NCBI RefSeq assembly: GCF_000685095.1
Contig: NZ_BAYE01000004.1
Location: forward strand, 372,001 to 436,000
Source: Paraburkholderia caledonica NBRC 102488
GTDB lineage: Bacteria; Pseudomonadota; Gammaproteobacteria; Burkholderiales; Burkholderiaceae
Direction: 5' to 3'
DNA: 64,000 bases
This document shows, in pieces, positions 25,909 to 35,440 of this stretch (its first letter is position 1; each line of letters begins with the position of its first letter). The notes beneath the pieces are model-generated. The model was not told the origin of the DNA. It ran no database searches and saw nothing but the letters and a program-made list of their open reading frames with translations. The position numbers and the translations under genes were made by a program.

Positions 25909-27090
25909 ATGGGTACTGTTTCTTTCCGCTTTCTCGCGCGAGCCGGCCGGATCGGCCGGGCGCTGGCTTTCGTCGCGCTCGCCTGCGCGGCGCTGCCGGC
26001 GGCGACGCCCGCGCACGCCGAGCGCCTGAAGGATCTCGTGCAGATCCAGGGCGTTCGTGACAATCCGCTGATCGGCTACGGCCTCGTCGTCGGTCTCGAC
26101 GGCACGGGCGACCAGACCACGCAGACCCCGTTCACCACGCAGACGCTCGCCAACATGCTGGCGAACCTCGGCATCTCGATCAACAACCAGGCCGCCGGTT
26201 CGAGCAACTCGCAATCGTCGCTGTCGAACGTTCAGTTGAAGAACGTTGCCGCGGTGATGGTGACGGCGGTGCTGCCGCCGTTTGCGCGCCCCGGTGAACA
26301 GATCGACGTGACCGTGTCCTCGCTCGGCAATGCGAAGAGCCTGCGCGGCGGCACGCTTCTGCTCACGCCGCTCAAGGGCGCCGACGGCCAGGTGTACGCA
26401 CTCGGCCAGGGCAATCTCGCCGTTGGCGGCGCTGGCGCGAGCGCCAACGGCAGCAAGGTGCAGGTCAATACGCTTGCTGCCGGCCGTATCGCCGGCGGCG
26501 CGATCGTCGAACGCTCAGTGCCAACGTCGGTGTCGCAAGCCGGCACGATGCAGCTCGACCTGAACGAAATGGACTACGACACGACGCAACGCGTGGTGGC
26601 GGCAGTGAACAACGCGTTCGGCGGCGGCACGGCCACGGCGCTCGACGGCCGCACGATTCAACTGCGTGCGCCGACCGATCCCGAACAGCAGGTCGCCTTC
26701 ATGGCGCAACTGCAGAATCTCGACGTCAAGCCGGCGCAGGCCGCAGCGAAGGTGATCCTGAACGCGCGCACCGGCTCGATCGTGATGAACCAGATGGTCA
26801 CGCTGCAAAACTGCGCGGTCGCGCACGGCAACCTGTCGGTCGTGATCAATACGCAGCCGGTGGTGAGCCAACCGGGCGCGTTCTCGAACGGCCAGACGGT
26901 GGTGGCGAAGCAGTCGCAGATTCAGGTGAAGCAGGACAACGGCGCGCTGAAGCTCGTAACCGCCGGCGCGAACCTCGCCGACGTGGTGAAGGCGCTCAAC
27001 GCATTGGGTGCGACGCCCGCGGATCTGATGTCGATCCTGCAGGCCATGAAAGCGGCGGGCTCGTTGCGCGCCGACCTGGAAATCATCTAA
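25909..27090 (+). CDS. flgI: P-ring protein FlgI
   Basis: FlgI forms the periplasmic P ring around the rod; FlgA is its chaperone. From the ATG at 25909 the protein has 393 residues with a signal peptide ending TPAHA before [20 protein letters not shown], the conserved mature start. Other hallmarks are [15 protein letters not shown], the [19 protein letters not shown] segment and the C-terminal [20 protein letters not shown]. Two GTG codons at 25900 and 25903 are also in frame and overlap the flgH stop, so the exact start is uncertain by three codons. Confidence 0.95.
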   Translation: MGTVSFRFLARAGRIGRALAFVALACAALPAATPAHAERLKDLVQIQGVRDNPLIGYGLVVGLDGTGDQTTQTPFTTQTLANMLANLGISINNQAAGSSNSQSSLSNVQLKNVAAVMVTAVLPPFARPGEQIDVTVSSLGNAKSLRGGTLLLTPLKGADGQVYALGQGNLAVGGAGASANGSKVQVNTLAAGRIAGGAIVERSVPTSVSQAGTMQLDLNEMDYDTTQRVVAAVNNAFGGGTATALDGRTIQLRAPTDPEQQVAFMAQLQNLDVKPAQAAAKVILNARTGSIVMNQMVTLQNCAVAHGNLSVVINTQPVVSQPGAFSNGQTVVAKQSQIQVKQDNGALKLVTAGANLADVVKALNALGATPADLMSILQAMKAAGSLRADLEII

Positions 27091-27102
27091 GGACAACAGC
27101 AG

Positions 27103-28107
27103 ATGAATTCGGATACGACCAATTCCGCCGCCGCGGCGAACGATCTTAGCCAGCGCTTCGCGCTCGACGTGCAGGGTTTCGCTAAGCTGAGCGCGCAGGC
27201 GAAGGCGTCGCCGCAAGCCGGCATGAAGGTGGCTGCGCAGCAGTTCGACGCGGTCTTCACGCAGATGATGCTGAAGAGCATGCGCGATGCGACGCCGCAG
27301 GACGGCCCGTTCGACTCGCACGACAGCGCGACGTTCACGTCGATGATGGATCAGCAGTTGTCGCAGCAGATGTCGCAGAAGGGCATCGGTGTGGCCGATG
27401 CGATGCTCAAGCAGTTGATGCGCAACCAGGGCATGCAAGTGAGCGGTCCGAATGGAGCCGGCAGCGCGGGCGGACTGGCCGGCATGGCCAACGCGCTCGG
27501 CGGCGGCAGCGGCGGCGACGAAGGCCAGACCGCGGCGCTCAACGCGCTTGCCAAGGCCTACGGCAATGCGCAAGCGAACGGCCAGCTCGCGATGGGCAAA
27601 GGCTACTCGGCGAACAGCGCGTTGACGCCGCCCTTGAAGGGTGACGGCAGCTCGCCGAAGGTAGACGCTTTCGTCGACAAGCTTGCGGCTCCTGCGCAGG
27701 CTGCCAGCGCGGCGACCGGCATTCCGGCGCGCTTCATCATCGGCCAGGCGGCGCTGGAATCGGGCTGGGGCAAGAGCGAGATCAAAAAGGCTGACGGCAG
27801 CACCAGCCACAACGTATTCGGCATCAAGGCGACCAAGGATTGGACCGGCAAGACGGTTTCCACGCTCACCACCGAGTATGTGAACGGCAAGCCGCAGCGC
27901 GTGGTCGAGAAATTCCGCGCATACGATTCGTATCAGGAAGCCATGACCGACTACGCGAGCATGCTGAAGGGCAATCCGCGCTACGCGCAGGTCATCAATT
28001 CCGCGCACGACGTGAAGGGTTTTGCGAACGGCATGCAGCGCGCCGGTTATGCAACGGATCCGCATTACGCGAAGAAACTGATGTCCATCATGCAAAAGAT
28101 GGGCTGA
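27103..28107 (+). CDS. flgJ: Rod-cap muramidase FlgJ
   Basis: FlgJ is a rod cap fused to a peptidoglycan hydrolase that opens the wall for the rod. The 334-residue protein has the rod-scaffold domain first (QFDAVFTQMMLKSMRDATPQ), a Gly/Ala linker (about 120-185), then a GH73 glucosaminidase domain with the catalytic glutamate Glu219 in QAALESGWGKSE and the NVFGIKATKDW and FRAYDSYQEAMTDYASML motifs. Both domains are intact, as in beta- and gammaproteobacteria. It is 12 nt behind flgI and ends the flgB-J run. Confidence 0.96.
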   Translation: MNSDTTNSAAAANDLSQRFALDVQGFAKLSAQAKASPQAGMKVAAQQFDAVFTQMMLKSMRDATPQDGPFDSHDSATFTSMMDQQLSQQMSQKGIGVADAMLKQLMRNQGMQVSGPNGAGSAGGLAGMANALGGGSGGDEGQTAALNALAKAYGNAQANGQLAMGKGYSANSALTPPLKGDGSSPKVDAFVDKLAAPAQAASAATGIPARFIIGQAALESGWGKSEIKKADGSTSHNVFGIKATKDWTGKTVSTLTTEYVNGKPQRVVEKFRAYDSYQEAMTDYASMLKGNPRYAQVINSAHDVKGFANGMQRAGYATDPHYAKKLMSIMQKMG

Positions 28108-28300
28108 GCGGGCGTGAATGTGGCCGGGTCGATGCGGATTGGCCACGAGAGGTGGTTTTGCGGGGCGCGTCGAACACGGGACGTACAAGCGACAAACACG
28201 CGGCGAAAAAACGGCGGGCGATTTAAAGACGCGTTATCGGCGAGTTACCGGGGCTTTAACGTTTGCGCGAGATCATTCTAAATTTATTATTAGTCGCCCC

Positions 28301-28327
28301 TAAATTTTGGCTCGATACTGCCGCTAA
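28301..28327 (+). promoter_or_regulatory. Sigma-28 (FliA) promoter of ycgR
   Basis: TAAA (28301-28304), exactly 15 nt, GCCGCTAA (28320-28327). This is one mismatch from GCCGATAA with the usual spacing. A transcript would start near 28334 and read into ycgR. The preceding 28108-28300 shows no gene. Confidence 0.8.
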
Positions 28328-28460
28328 TCCGTTAGACCCCATACCGGAAGCGTTCATGTCCGGTTGAATGTGCGTGCCGCGGCCGGGAATGAGAGACCGC
28401 GTGAAAGCCCCGTCAGGAGCTCTGGCACGTACCCGCAAGAACATGCATACCGGCAAGCCC

Positions 28461-29231
28461 ATGGAAACCAATCAGTCGAACGGCCCAACCGACACGCTTC
28501 AGCCGCACGTTCCGCTGGACGACAGTGCACTCGATTTTGGCCGCCGCAATCCGCTCGAAATCGGCGTTCAATTGCGCAACCTCGTCAATCGGGGCGATTT
28601 TCTTACCGTTCAATATGCCGGCGGCCAGCTCGTTACTCGCCTGCTCGACGTCGACGTGCGCGGACGCACCTTCACGTTCGACTGGGGCGCGTTGTCCGAT
28701 CAGAACCGCGGTCTGCTTGCGGCGTCGAGCTGTCAGTTCCACGCGGCGCCCGAGGGCGTGCGCATGGAGTTCGTCACCAGCACGCCGCGCGAAACGCGTT
28801 ACGAGGGAATGCCGGCATTCGAAGCCGACTTTCCGGAAGTGCTGTACTACGTGCAACGCCGTGAGTATTTCCGCGTCGACGCACCGATTCTCGATCCGTA
28901 CGTGTGCAGCGGTCGTCTGCCGGAAGGCGATTCGTTCCGTTTCGAGGTGCATGACCTCTCGCTGGGCGGCGTCGGCATGCGCACTTCCGACGAACGCGTC
29001 GCCGAACTGCCTATGGGCACGCGTCTCGACGATTGCGAATTGTCGCTCGGCGGATTGGGCCGCCTCTCGCTCGATCTGCAACTCGTGTCGCATCGCTCGC
29101 TCGCGCTGCCCAACGGCACCCAGCGGTATCAGCTCGGTTTCCGCTTTCTGACGCTGCCCGGCAACGCGGAGAACACGTTGCAGCGTCTCATCACGCAACT
29201 CGAAATGAAGCGCCGTTCGCTGGTTCGTTGA
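28461..29231 (+). CDS. ycgR: Flagellar brake protein YcgR (PilZ)
   Basis: YcgR binds cyclic-di-GMP and slows the flagellar motor. From ATG 28461 it has 256 residues: an N-terminal YcgR domain (IGVQLRNLVNRGDFLTVQYA) and a C-terminal PilZ domain. Both parts of the c-di-GMP site are present, RREYFRVD and DLSLGGVGM. The start is uncertain: in-frame ATGs at 28368, 28389 and 28443 would add up to 31 residues, and none has a strong ribosome site. A FliA promoter stands 130 nt upstream, which fits a late gene acting on finished motors. Confidence 0.9.
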   Translation: METNQSNGPTDTLQPHVPLDDSALDFGRRNPLEIGVQLRNLVNRGDFLTVQYAGGQLVTRLLDVDVRGRTFTFDWGALSDQNRGLLAASSCQFHAAPEGVRMEFVTSTPRETRYEGMPAFEADFPEVLYYVQRREYFRVDAPILDPYVCSGRLPEGDSFRFEVHDLSLGGVGMRTSDERVAELPMGTRLDDCELSLGGLGRLSLDLQLVSHRSLALPNGTQRYQLGFRFLTLPGNAENTLQRLITQLEMKRRSLVR

Positions 29232-29324
29232 CAGCGCGCGGACCAGACATGGCGCGCCGGCGAAGGCCCGGCGCATCGGCATCGCAAACGTTGAAACAAA
29301 CTCTCGCAAGCGTCGTGAATGGCC

Positions 29325-29351
29325 TCAATTTTCCGTCGCGCAAGCCGTTAA
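29325..29351 (+). promoter_or_regulatory. Sigma-28 (FliA) promoter of flgKL
   Basis: TCAA (29325-29328), 15 nt, GCCGTTAA (29344-29351). The -10 differs from GCCGATAA by one base and the -35 from TAAA by one. It lies 55 nt before the flgK ATG, in the ycgR-flgK gap. Confidence 0.75.
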
Positions 29352-29406
29352 ACACTAAGTTCAAGTAACGCGGCGGCATGTGTGGTGTCGCCCTTCAGGA
29401 TGACGC

Positions 29407-31380
29407 ATGTCCAATCTCATCAATCTCGGCCTCAGCGGACTGAATGCAGCCCAGTGGGGACTCACGACGACCGGCCAGAACATCAGCAACGCGTCGACGC
29501 CCGGCTATACCATTGAAACGCCGGTCTTCGCGGAGACGGGTGGGCAGTACACGGGTTCCGGCTATCTGCCGCAAGGCGTCTCGACCGTCACGGTGACTCG
29601 CCAATACAGCCAGTATCTGACGACCCAGCTCAATAACGCGCAGTCGTCCAGCAGCTCGCTCGCGACCTACAACACGCTGATCTCGCAACTGAACAATCTG
29701 ATCGGCAGCCCGACTGCCGGTATTGCCAGCGCGGTCACGAGCTATTTCACGGGCATGCAGAACGTCTCGAACAACGCTTCGAGCCTCGCCACGCGCCAGA
29801 CGGCGATGAGCGGTGCGCAGACACTCGCGAACCAGATCAACGCCGCCGGCCAGCAATATGACGCGCTGCGCCAGAGCGTCAACACGCAACTGAGCAACAC
29901 CGTTTCGCAGATCAACAGCTACACGCAGCAGATCGCGCAGTTAAACGGCCAGATTTCCGCCGCGAGCACGCAAGGCCAGCCGCCGAACCAGTTGCTCGAT
30001 CAGCGCGATCTCGCGGTGTCGAATCTGTCGCAACTGATCGGCGTGCAGGTGGTGAACAGCAATGGCAGCTATGGCGTCTTCATGAGCAATGGCCAGCCGC
30101 TTGTGTCGGGTGGCAACAGCTTCAATCTGGGCACTACACCTTCAACGGGCGACTCCAGCGAACTGTCCGTGCAGTATCTCGGCCAGGCGGGCGCAAACCC
30201 TGCCGCCGCGCCGCAAGATTTGCCCGACAGCAAGATCGAGGGCGGCACGCTCGGCGGTCTCGTCGCATTCCGCAGCCAGACGCTTGATCCGGCAGAAGGG
30301 CAACTCGGCGCGATTGCGGTGAGCTTCGCGTCGCAGGTCAACGCGCAGAACGCGCTCGGCATTACGCTCGCGGGCGTGCAGGGCGGCGCCCTGTTCTCGG
30401 TGGGCGGCCCGACCGTCTATGCGAACACGCAGAACACCGGCAATGCGTCGCTCAACGTGTCGTTCGCAAATCCTGCACAGCCGACCACCGGCGACTACAC
30501 GCTCGCCTTCAACGGCACCACCTATACGTTGACCGACAATTCGACGGGTAGCGTGGTGGGTTCGGCGACGAATCTGAGCCAGCCTATCAACGGCCTGAAC
30601 TTTTCGACCACGGGCACGATGAACGCGGGTGACTCGTTCACGGTCCAGCCGACCCGCGGCGCGTTGAACAGCTTTGCAACTGCGACGACGGACGCCTCGG
30701 CCATCGCGGCCGCAGCGCCCGTTCTCGGCGCGGCAGCGTCGACCAACACCGGCACCGGCGCTATCACGAAGGGCACGGTCACGGCAGGCTACACGATGCC
30801 GAACTCGACGACCACGCTGACATACGACGGCACTGGTCTCACTGGCTTCCCGGTCGGCTCGACGGTGACCGTGGCGGGCTCGCCGGCGACCACTTATTCG
30901 ATTGCGAGCGCGACGACCGTCGTGCCGTATTCGTCGAGCAACGGCGCGAGTCTGACGATCAACAACGCGACCGCCGGCCAGATGAACAATGTGTCGGTGA
31001 CGATCAGCGGCGTGCCCGCTGCCGGCGACAAGTTCACCATCGGGCCGAACACCGGCGCGAACAACGACGGCCGCAACGCGCTTGCACTGTCGAACCTGTC
31101 GACGGCGAAATCGATGAACGGCGGCACGGTCACGCTGACGGGTGCGTACGCGAACTACGTCAACGACATCGGCAACCAGACGAACCAGATTCAGACTTCG
31201 AGCACGGCGCAGGCTTCGCTGGTGACGCAGATCACCACCGCGCAGCAGTCCGTCTCGGGCGTCAACATCAACGAGGAAGCAGCCAATCTGCTTCAGTATC
31301 AGCAGCTCTATCAGGCGAACAGCAAGGTCATTCAGACCGCGCAGACCCTGTTCCAGACGCTGCTCGGCATCTTCCAGTGA
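29407..31380 (+). CDS. flgK: Hook-filament junction protein FlgK (HAP1)
   Basis: FlgK is the first junction protein between hook and filament. The 657 residues exceed the enteric protein by about 110. The N-terminus has LINLGLSGLNAAQWGLTTTG and NISNASTPGYTIE; the C-terminus ends in the expected coil (VNINEEAANLLQYQQLYQAN, then VIQTAQTLFQTLLGIF). The extra length lies in two Thr/Gly/Ser-rich beta modules, about residues 343-416 and 445-546, both ending with an A-G-D-(S/K)-F-T-(V/I)-x-P phrase also seen in FlgE and FlgL. Its chaperone FlgN is encoded at 17316. Confidence 0.96.
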   Translation: MSNLINLGLSGLNAAQWGLTTTGQNISNASTPGYTIETPVFAETGGQYTGSGYLPQGVSTVTVTRQYSQYLTTQLNNAQSSSSSLATYNTLISQLNNLIGSPTAGIASAVTSYFTGMQNVSNNASSLATRQTAMSGAQTLANQINAAGQQYDALRQSVNTQLSNTVSQINSYTQQIAQLNGQISAASTQGQPPNQLLDQRDLAVSNLSQLIGVQVVNSNGSYGVFMSNGQPLVSGGNSFNLGTTPSTGDSSELSVQYLGQAGANPAAAPQDLPDSKIEGGTLGGLVAFRSQTLDPAEGQLGAIAVSFASQVNAQNALGITLAGVQGGALFSVGGPTVYANTQNTGNASLNVSFANPAQPTTGDYTLAFNGTTYTLTDNSTGSVVGSATNLSQPINGLNFSTTGTMNAGDSFTVQPTRGALNSFATATTDASAIAAAAPVLGAAASTNTGTGAITKGTVTAGYTMPNSTTTLTYDGTGLTGFPVGSTVTVAGSPATTYSIASATTVVPYSSSNGASLTINNATAGQMNNVSVTISGVPAAGDKFTIGPNTGANNDGRNALALSNLSTAKSMNGGTVTLTGAYANYVNDIGNQTNQIQTSSTAQASLVTQITTAQQSVSGVNINEEAANLLQYQQLYQANSKVIQTAQTLFQTLLGIFQ

Positions 31381-31390
31381 GGCGTTGAAC

Positions 31391-32614
31391 ATGCGCATCT
31401 CCAGCACGCAGTACTTCACCATGAACGTGGCGACGATGAGCGATCAGCAAGCTCAGTTGTCGCAGCTTTACGCACAGATCTCGAGCGGCGTGAGCCTTGC
31501 GACGCCGTCGGACAATCCGCTCGGCGCGGCGCAGGCCGTGCAGTTGAGTTCGACCGCGACGAGCCTCGCGCAGTACACGAGCAACCAGAACACGGCGCTC
31601 GCGTCGCTGCAACTCGAAGACACGACGCTCAGCAGCGTCAACGACGTGCTGCAAAGTATCCACACGCTCGTGCTGCACGCCGGCGACGGTTCGCTCAACA
31701 ATGGCGACCGCGGCTCCATCGCGACGCAACTGCAAAGCTTGCGCAGCCAGTTGATAACGCTCGCGAACTCGACGGACCCGCAGGGCAACTACATGTTCGC
31801 CGGCTATCAAAGCAGCGCACAGCCGTACACGACGAGTTCGGCCGGCGTGGTCACGTATTCGGGCGATACCGGCACGCCTGCAGTGCAGATCACCGACTCG
31901 CACGTCGTGCAGACCGGCGACACCGGCATTTCGATCTTCAGCAGCGTCGCGCCCATCGGCACGAGCGCGGTTCCTGCGGCGACCACGGGCAATACGGGCA
32001 CGGGTGTCATCAGCACTGTGAGCCTGAACAACCCGACCGATCCGACGAACGCCGACAAATACGCGATCAACTTTACGTCGTCGACGACTTACACCGTGAG
32101 CCAGACGGATCCGGCGACCGGCGCGGTTACGACGAGCGCACCGCAAGCCTTCACGGCAGGTACGGCGATCACGCTCGGCGGCCAGTCGGTGACGATCAGC
32201 GGCGCGCCGAACGCGGGCGACAGCTTCTCGGTGACTCCGGCGACCCAAGGCAGCATGGACGTGTTCGCGAACCTGAGCCAGTTGATCAGCACGCTGCAAT
32301 CGCCGATCTCGGGCGGTGCGTCGACCGCGAGCTTTCAGAGCGCGCTCACGACCAGCATGACTCAGCTCGAGAACACGATGAACAACATCACGACCGCGCA
32401 AGCGACTGTGGGCGGCCGCTCACAGGAGGTCAAGGCATTGCAGGCGGTCACGCAGACCAATACGCTGCAAACGGCCAGTAACCTGTCGGACCTGACGCAA
32501 ACAGACATGATCAAGACGGTCGGCAAATACACGCTGGCGCAGAACGCGTTGCAAGCAGCACAACAGGCGTTCGTGAAGATCCAGAATATGTCGCTGTTTC
32601 AGTATCTGAACTGA
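31391..32614 (+). CDS. flgL: Hook-filament junction protein FlgL (HAP3)
   Basis: Second junction protein, 407 residues against about 317 in enterics. The N-terminus MRISSTQYFTMNVATMSDQ and TPSDNPLGAAQAVQLSS segment are flagellin-like; the C-terminus DLTQTDMIKTVGKYTLAQNA and FVKIQNMSLFQYLN are conserved. The middle carries a beta module at about 199-284 ending SGAPNAGDSFSVTPA. I chose ATG 31391, which gives the family's MRIS start; an in-frame TTG at 31385 adds two residues. It ends the flgKL unit, with a strong terminator 32 nt later. Confidence 0.95.
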   Translation: MRISSTQYFTMNVATMSDQQAQLSQLYAQISSGVSLATPSDNPLGAAQAVQLSSTATSLAQYTSNQNTALASLQLEDTTLSSVNDVLQSIHTLVLHAGDGSLNNGDRGSIATQLQSLRSQLITLANSTDPQGNYMFAGYQSSAQPYTTSSAGVVTYSGDTGTPAVQITDSHVVQTGDTGISIFSSVAPIGTSAVPAATTGNTGTGVISTVSLNNPTDPTNADKYAINFTSSTTYTVSQTDPATGAVTTSAPQAFTAGTAITLGGQSVTISGAPNAGDSFSVTPATQGSMDVFANLSQLISTLQSPISGGASTASFQSALTTSMTQLENTMNNITTAQATVGGRSQEVKALQAVTQTNTLQTASNLSDLTQTDMIKTVGKYTLAQNALQAAQQAFVKIQNMSLFQYLN

Positions 32615-32645
32615 TAGAGCTTCTGCTCGATTAGTTTCGATGGGC

Positions 32646-32686
32646 AAGCGCGGTAACCGGGGGACTGGTTACCGCGCTTTTGTTTT
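32646..32686 (+). terminator. Intrinsic terminator after flgL
   Basis: A perfect 13-bp stem AAGCGCGGTAACC/GGTTACCGCGCTT with an 8-nt loop is followed by TTGTTTT. Among the strongest hairpins in the window; it closes ycgR-flgKL. Confidence 0.92.
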
Positions 32687-32771
32687 CTGGGGCGTGCGAA
32701 GTATGCGAAGCACATGTTCCATCAACAGATTCAACGGGGAGCACCGCTAGCAACGGTCGCGCTTCCAAACG

Positions 32772-32798
32772 AAAAAAGCCGACATCAACTGTCGGCTT
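32772..32798 (-). terminator. Intrinsic terminator of the fliLMNOPQR unit
   Basis: On the minus strand, AAGCCGACA-GTTGA-TGTCGGCTT is followed by TTTTC. Perfect 9-bp stem, about 47 nt past the fliR stop. It faces the flgL terminator, so the two convergent units are both closed here. Confidence 0.9.
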
Positions 32799-32844
32799 CA
32801 AAGTCACGTCTGATGGCGAGCGGGCAACGGCCCTAATTCCCCCG

Positions 32845-33627
32845 CTACCTGAATCCCAGCGCGACCCGCCCCATCTGGTCGATGCCCACTGCGAAGAGCC
32901 GCCCGAAGAACGGAATCATGTTCGGGATCATCAACTGCAAAAGCAGCATACCGATCAGCATGGTGAGCGGAAAGCCAATCTGAAACACGCCGATCTGCGG
33001 CGCCGCGCGGTTGAGAATGCCGAGCGCGAGGTTGGTGATCAGCAGGGCGGCGACGACCGGCAGAGAGAGCAGCAGTCCCGCGGAAAAAATCGTGCTGCCG
33101 AAATTGGCGAGCGTGCGCCAGCCCGGCGAGCCGAGAATATTTGCCGAGACGGGCAGCGAATTGAACGACGCGAGCAGGGCGCTGACCATCTGAAGATGCC
33201 CGTCGATCACGAGGAACACCAGCATCGCGATCGTGTTCATGTAGCTCGACAGCACCTGGCTCGAGCTGCTCGCCTGCGCGTCGAAGAAAGTGGCAAAGCC
33301 AAGGCCCATGCCGAGGCCGACGAAGTCGCCGGTCGCGCTGATCGCCTGAAACACGATCTGCATGGTCATGCCGAGCGCGATGCCGATCAGAAACTGGTTG
33401 ACGATGATCCACACGCCTTCCGCGGAAAACACCGTGACTTGCGGCAGCGCGCCGAGCGTGGGCGCGACGATGATCGTCACGAAAGCCGCCAGGCCGATCT
33501 TCACGCGCAGCGGCAGCGAGCGGTTGCCGAGCACCGGCGCGGTCGCGACGAGCGCGAGAATCCGCACGAACGGCCACAGAAACGCGGTGAGCCAGGCGTT
33601 CAGTTGCGCGTAGGTGACGGAAAACAT
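32845..33627 (-). CDS. fliR: Flagellar export gate protein FliR
   Basis: FliR, with FliP and FliQ, forms the export channel core. The 260-residue hydrophobic protein has about six membrane segments (LTAFLWPFVRILALVATAPV, IGLAAFVTIIVAPTLGALP and others) and the family phrases SLPLRVKIGLAAF and GMGLGFATFFDAQAS. It is the last gene of the fliLMNOPQR unit and is followed by a terminator. A gap of 40 nt separates it from fliQ. Confidence 0.95.
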   Translation of the reverse strand: MFSVTYAQLNAWLTAFLWPFVRILALVATAPVLGNRSLPLRVKIGLAAFVTIIVAPTLGALPQVTVFSAEGVWIIVNQFLIGIALGMTMQIVFQAISATGDFVGLGMGLGFATFFDAQASSSSQVLSSYMNTIAMLVFLVIDGHLQMVSALLASFNSLPVSANILGSPGWRTLANFGSTIFSAGLLLSLPVVAALLITNLALGILNRAAPQIGVFQIGFPLTMLIGMLLLQLMIPNMIPFFGRLFAVGIDQMGRVALGFR

Positions 33628-33667
33628 GGCGGCGGCGAGGCTCGATGCAGGGAGGAAATCGCGGCGC

Positions 33668-33937
33668 TCAGTTGACGAGCGTCGGAATGTTGGTGAGCGT
33701 CTGGCGCAGGTAGTCGAGTATGGTAGTGAGCATCCACGGACCGGCGATCACCATCGTGACCGCGATAGCGAGCAGCTTCGGAATGAACGACAGGGTCGAT
33801 TCATTGATCTGCGTGGCAGCCTGGAAAAGGCTCACCACCAGGCCGACCACCAGCGCCACAAGAAGAAGCGGCGCGGCGAGCAGCAGGCCGACGTACATGG
33901 CCTGGTGCGCGAGTGTCATGACGGATTCTTGATTCAT
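33668..33937 (-). CDS. fliQ: Flagellar export gate protein FliQ
   Basis: Small two-helix membrane protein (89 residues) of the export channel. The pattern TLAHQAMYVGLLLAAPLLLV, then GLVVSLFQAATQINESTLSF and PKLLAIAVTMVIAGPWML matches FliQ throughout. Located between fliP and fliR, as in nearly all flagellated bacteria. Confidence 0.95.
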   Translation of the reverse strand: MNQESVMTLAHQAMYVGLLLAAPLLLVALVVGLVVSLFQAATQINESTLSFIPKLLAIAVTMVIAGPWMLTTILDYLRQTLTNIPTLVN

Positions 33938-33995
33938 GGCGATTCAACCGGAAACTGGCACAACGTTGAAAACACGGACTACCGGGCGAGCACGC

Positions 33996-34829
33996 TCAGA
34001 CAAAGCTCTGCGCAAGAGAGCCGAGCAGCAGTTGCCAGCCGTCGACGAGCACGAACAGCATCAGCTTGAACGGCAGCGAAATCGTTGCGGGCGAAACCAT
34101 CATCATGCCCATCGACATCAGCACGCTCGCCACCACCATGTCGATGATGAGAAACGGGATGAAAATCGTGAAGCCGATCTGGAAGCCTGTCTTCAGTTCG
34201 CTCGTGACGAACGAAGGCACGAGCAGCGACAGCGGCACATCTTCCGGGCCTTGCATCGGCGCGGCGTGCGAGATGCGCGCGAACAGTGCGAGATCGCTTT
34301 CGCGCGTCTGACGCAGCATGAACGTCTTGAACGGCGCGAGGCCGCGGCTCACCGCCGTCTCCATCGGAACGGTACCTTCGGAGAAGGGCTTGTAGCCGTC
34401 GGTGTAAGCCTTGTCGAGCACCGGCGACATCACGAACAGCGTCAAAAAGAGCGCAAGACCGACGAGCACCTGGTTAGGCGGCGTGGTCGTCGTGCCGAGC
34501 GCCTGGCGCAGCAGCGACAACACGATGATGATGCGCGTGAAGCTCGTCATCATCAGCACCATCGCAGGCAGGAACGACAGCATCGTGAGCAGCAGCATCG
34601 TCTGCACGCTCAGCGAATACGTGGTGCCGCCGTTCGGGCCCGGGCTCGTGTTGAAGGCCGGCAAGCCGGCGGTTTGCGCGAACGAAAGCGTCGGCAGCGC
34701 GAGCAAGGCTACGGGCACAACCAGCGACGCGACGGGCGCGGCGCGATGCAAACCGCGAAGCACTGCAGAGGCGGCGCGCGAGGTCCGAATGGAGGGCGCG
34801 CCAGGCGCCGATTGAAGACTGAACTGCAT
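33996..34829 (-). CDS. fliP: Flagellar export gate protein FliP
   Basis: Main subunit of the export channel, 277 residues. A cleavable signal-peptide-like N-terminus ([16 protein letters not shown]) is followed by [57 protein letters not shown], a periplasmic loop, and two more helices ending with [19 protein letters not shown]. These are diagnostic of FliP. It overlaps the fliO stop by 1 nt, which supports translational coupling. Confidence 0.96.
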   Translation of the reverse strand: MQFSLQSAPGAPSIRTSRAASAVLRGLHRAAPVASLVVPVALLALPTLSFAQTAGLPAFNTSPGPNGGTTYSLSVQTMLLLTMLSFLPAMVLMMTSFTRIIIVLSLLRQALGTTTTPPNQVLVGLALFLTLFVMSPVLDKAYTDGYKPFSEGTVPMETAVSRGLAPFKTFMLRQTRESDLALFARISHAAPMQGPEDVPLSLLVPSFVTSELKTGFQIGFTIFIPFLIIDMVVASVLMSMGMMMVSPATISLPFKLMLFVLVDGWQLLLGSLAQSFV

Positions 34830-35440
34830 TACCGAACCCCGTTGCCTTGCCCGTTGAAACGTTTGCTCACTTCGCCCTTCAGGGCGTCGCGAAAGCGCTG
34901 GCCGAAGCTGCCTGGCAATCCGGTGCTGCCTGCCGCGCTGCTACTGCCCGGTACGCCAGGCGTGCCCGCCTGGGTATTGCCGATCGTGTCTACGGCGACC
35001 GATCCCGCCGGCATCGTATGAAGCAGGCGCACGTTGCCGGGCGCGGCACCGAGCACGAGCCACATATCGCCGATCTCGACCACCGCGACTCGCTCCTTAC
35101 CGCCGAGCGACGCGCCGCCAATTGTCTTCACCAGTCCGCTGCGGCTGCCCGGCTGCAAGCCGAAGCGGCGCGCAAGCCACGCGCATCCGAACACCAGACC
35201 GATCACGACGACGAGGCCGACGATCGTCTGCAATACCGCGCCGACGCCAAGCGCCGGAACCGCAGTGCCCGCGCCCACGCTCGACGCCATCTTCGCTGCG
35301 TTATTGACTGCGTTCATGTCGGCTGCGTGCGCAGCGAACGGTGCGCAGAACGACGCCGTTGCCGACAGCGCTGCGCCAATTGCGCGGGAGAAGACGTGAC
35401 GCGACGCAGGGAACACGGCGCGGCGGACTGCCGTTTTCAT
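34829..35440 (-). CDS. fliO: Flagellar export accessory protein FliO
   Basis: FliO stabilises FliP during gate assembly. The 203-residue protein has an N-terminal hydrophobic/Ala-rich stretch, a clear membrane helix ([20 protein letters not shown]), then a basic cytoplasmic domain with [25 protein letters not shown], the recognisable FliO core, and a Ser/Gly-rich end. It overlaps fliN by 4 nt and fliP by 1 nt. FliO sequences diverge widely; position in the operon supports the call. Confidence 0.9.
   Translation of the reverse strand: MKTAVRRAVFPASRHVFSRAIGAALSATASFCAPFAAHAADMNAVNNAAKMASSVGAGTAVPALGVGAVLQTIVGLVVVIGLVFGCAWLARRFGLQPGSRSGLVKTIGGASLGGKERVAVVEIGDMWLVLGAAPGNVRLLHTMPAGSVAVDTIGNTQAGTPGVPGSSSAAGSTGLPGSFGQRFRDALKGEVSKRFNGQGNGVR

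Noticed and set aside
32680..33675. A plus-strand frame of 331 codons after flgL
   Set aside because: It crosses the fliR terminator and lies antisense to fliR; low-complexity Glu/Arg/His composition.
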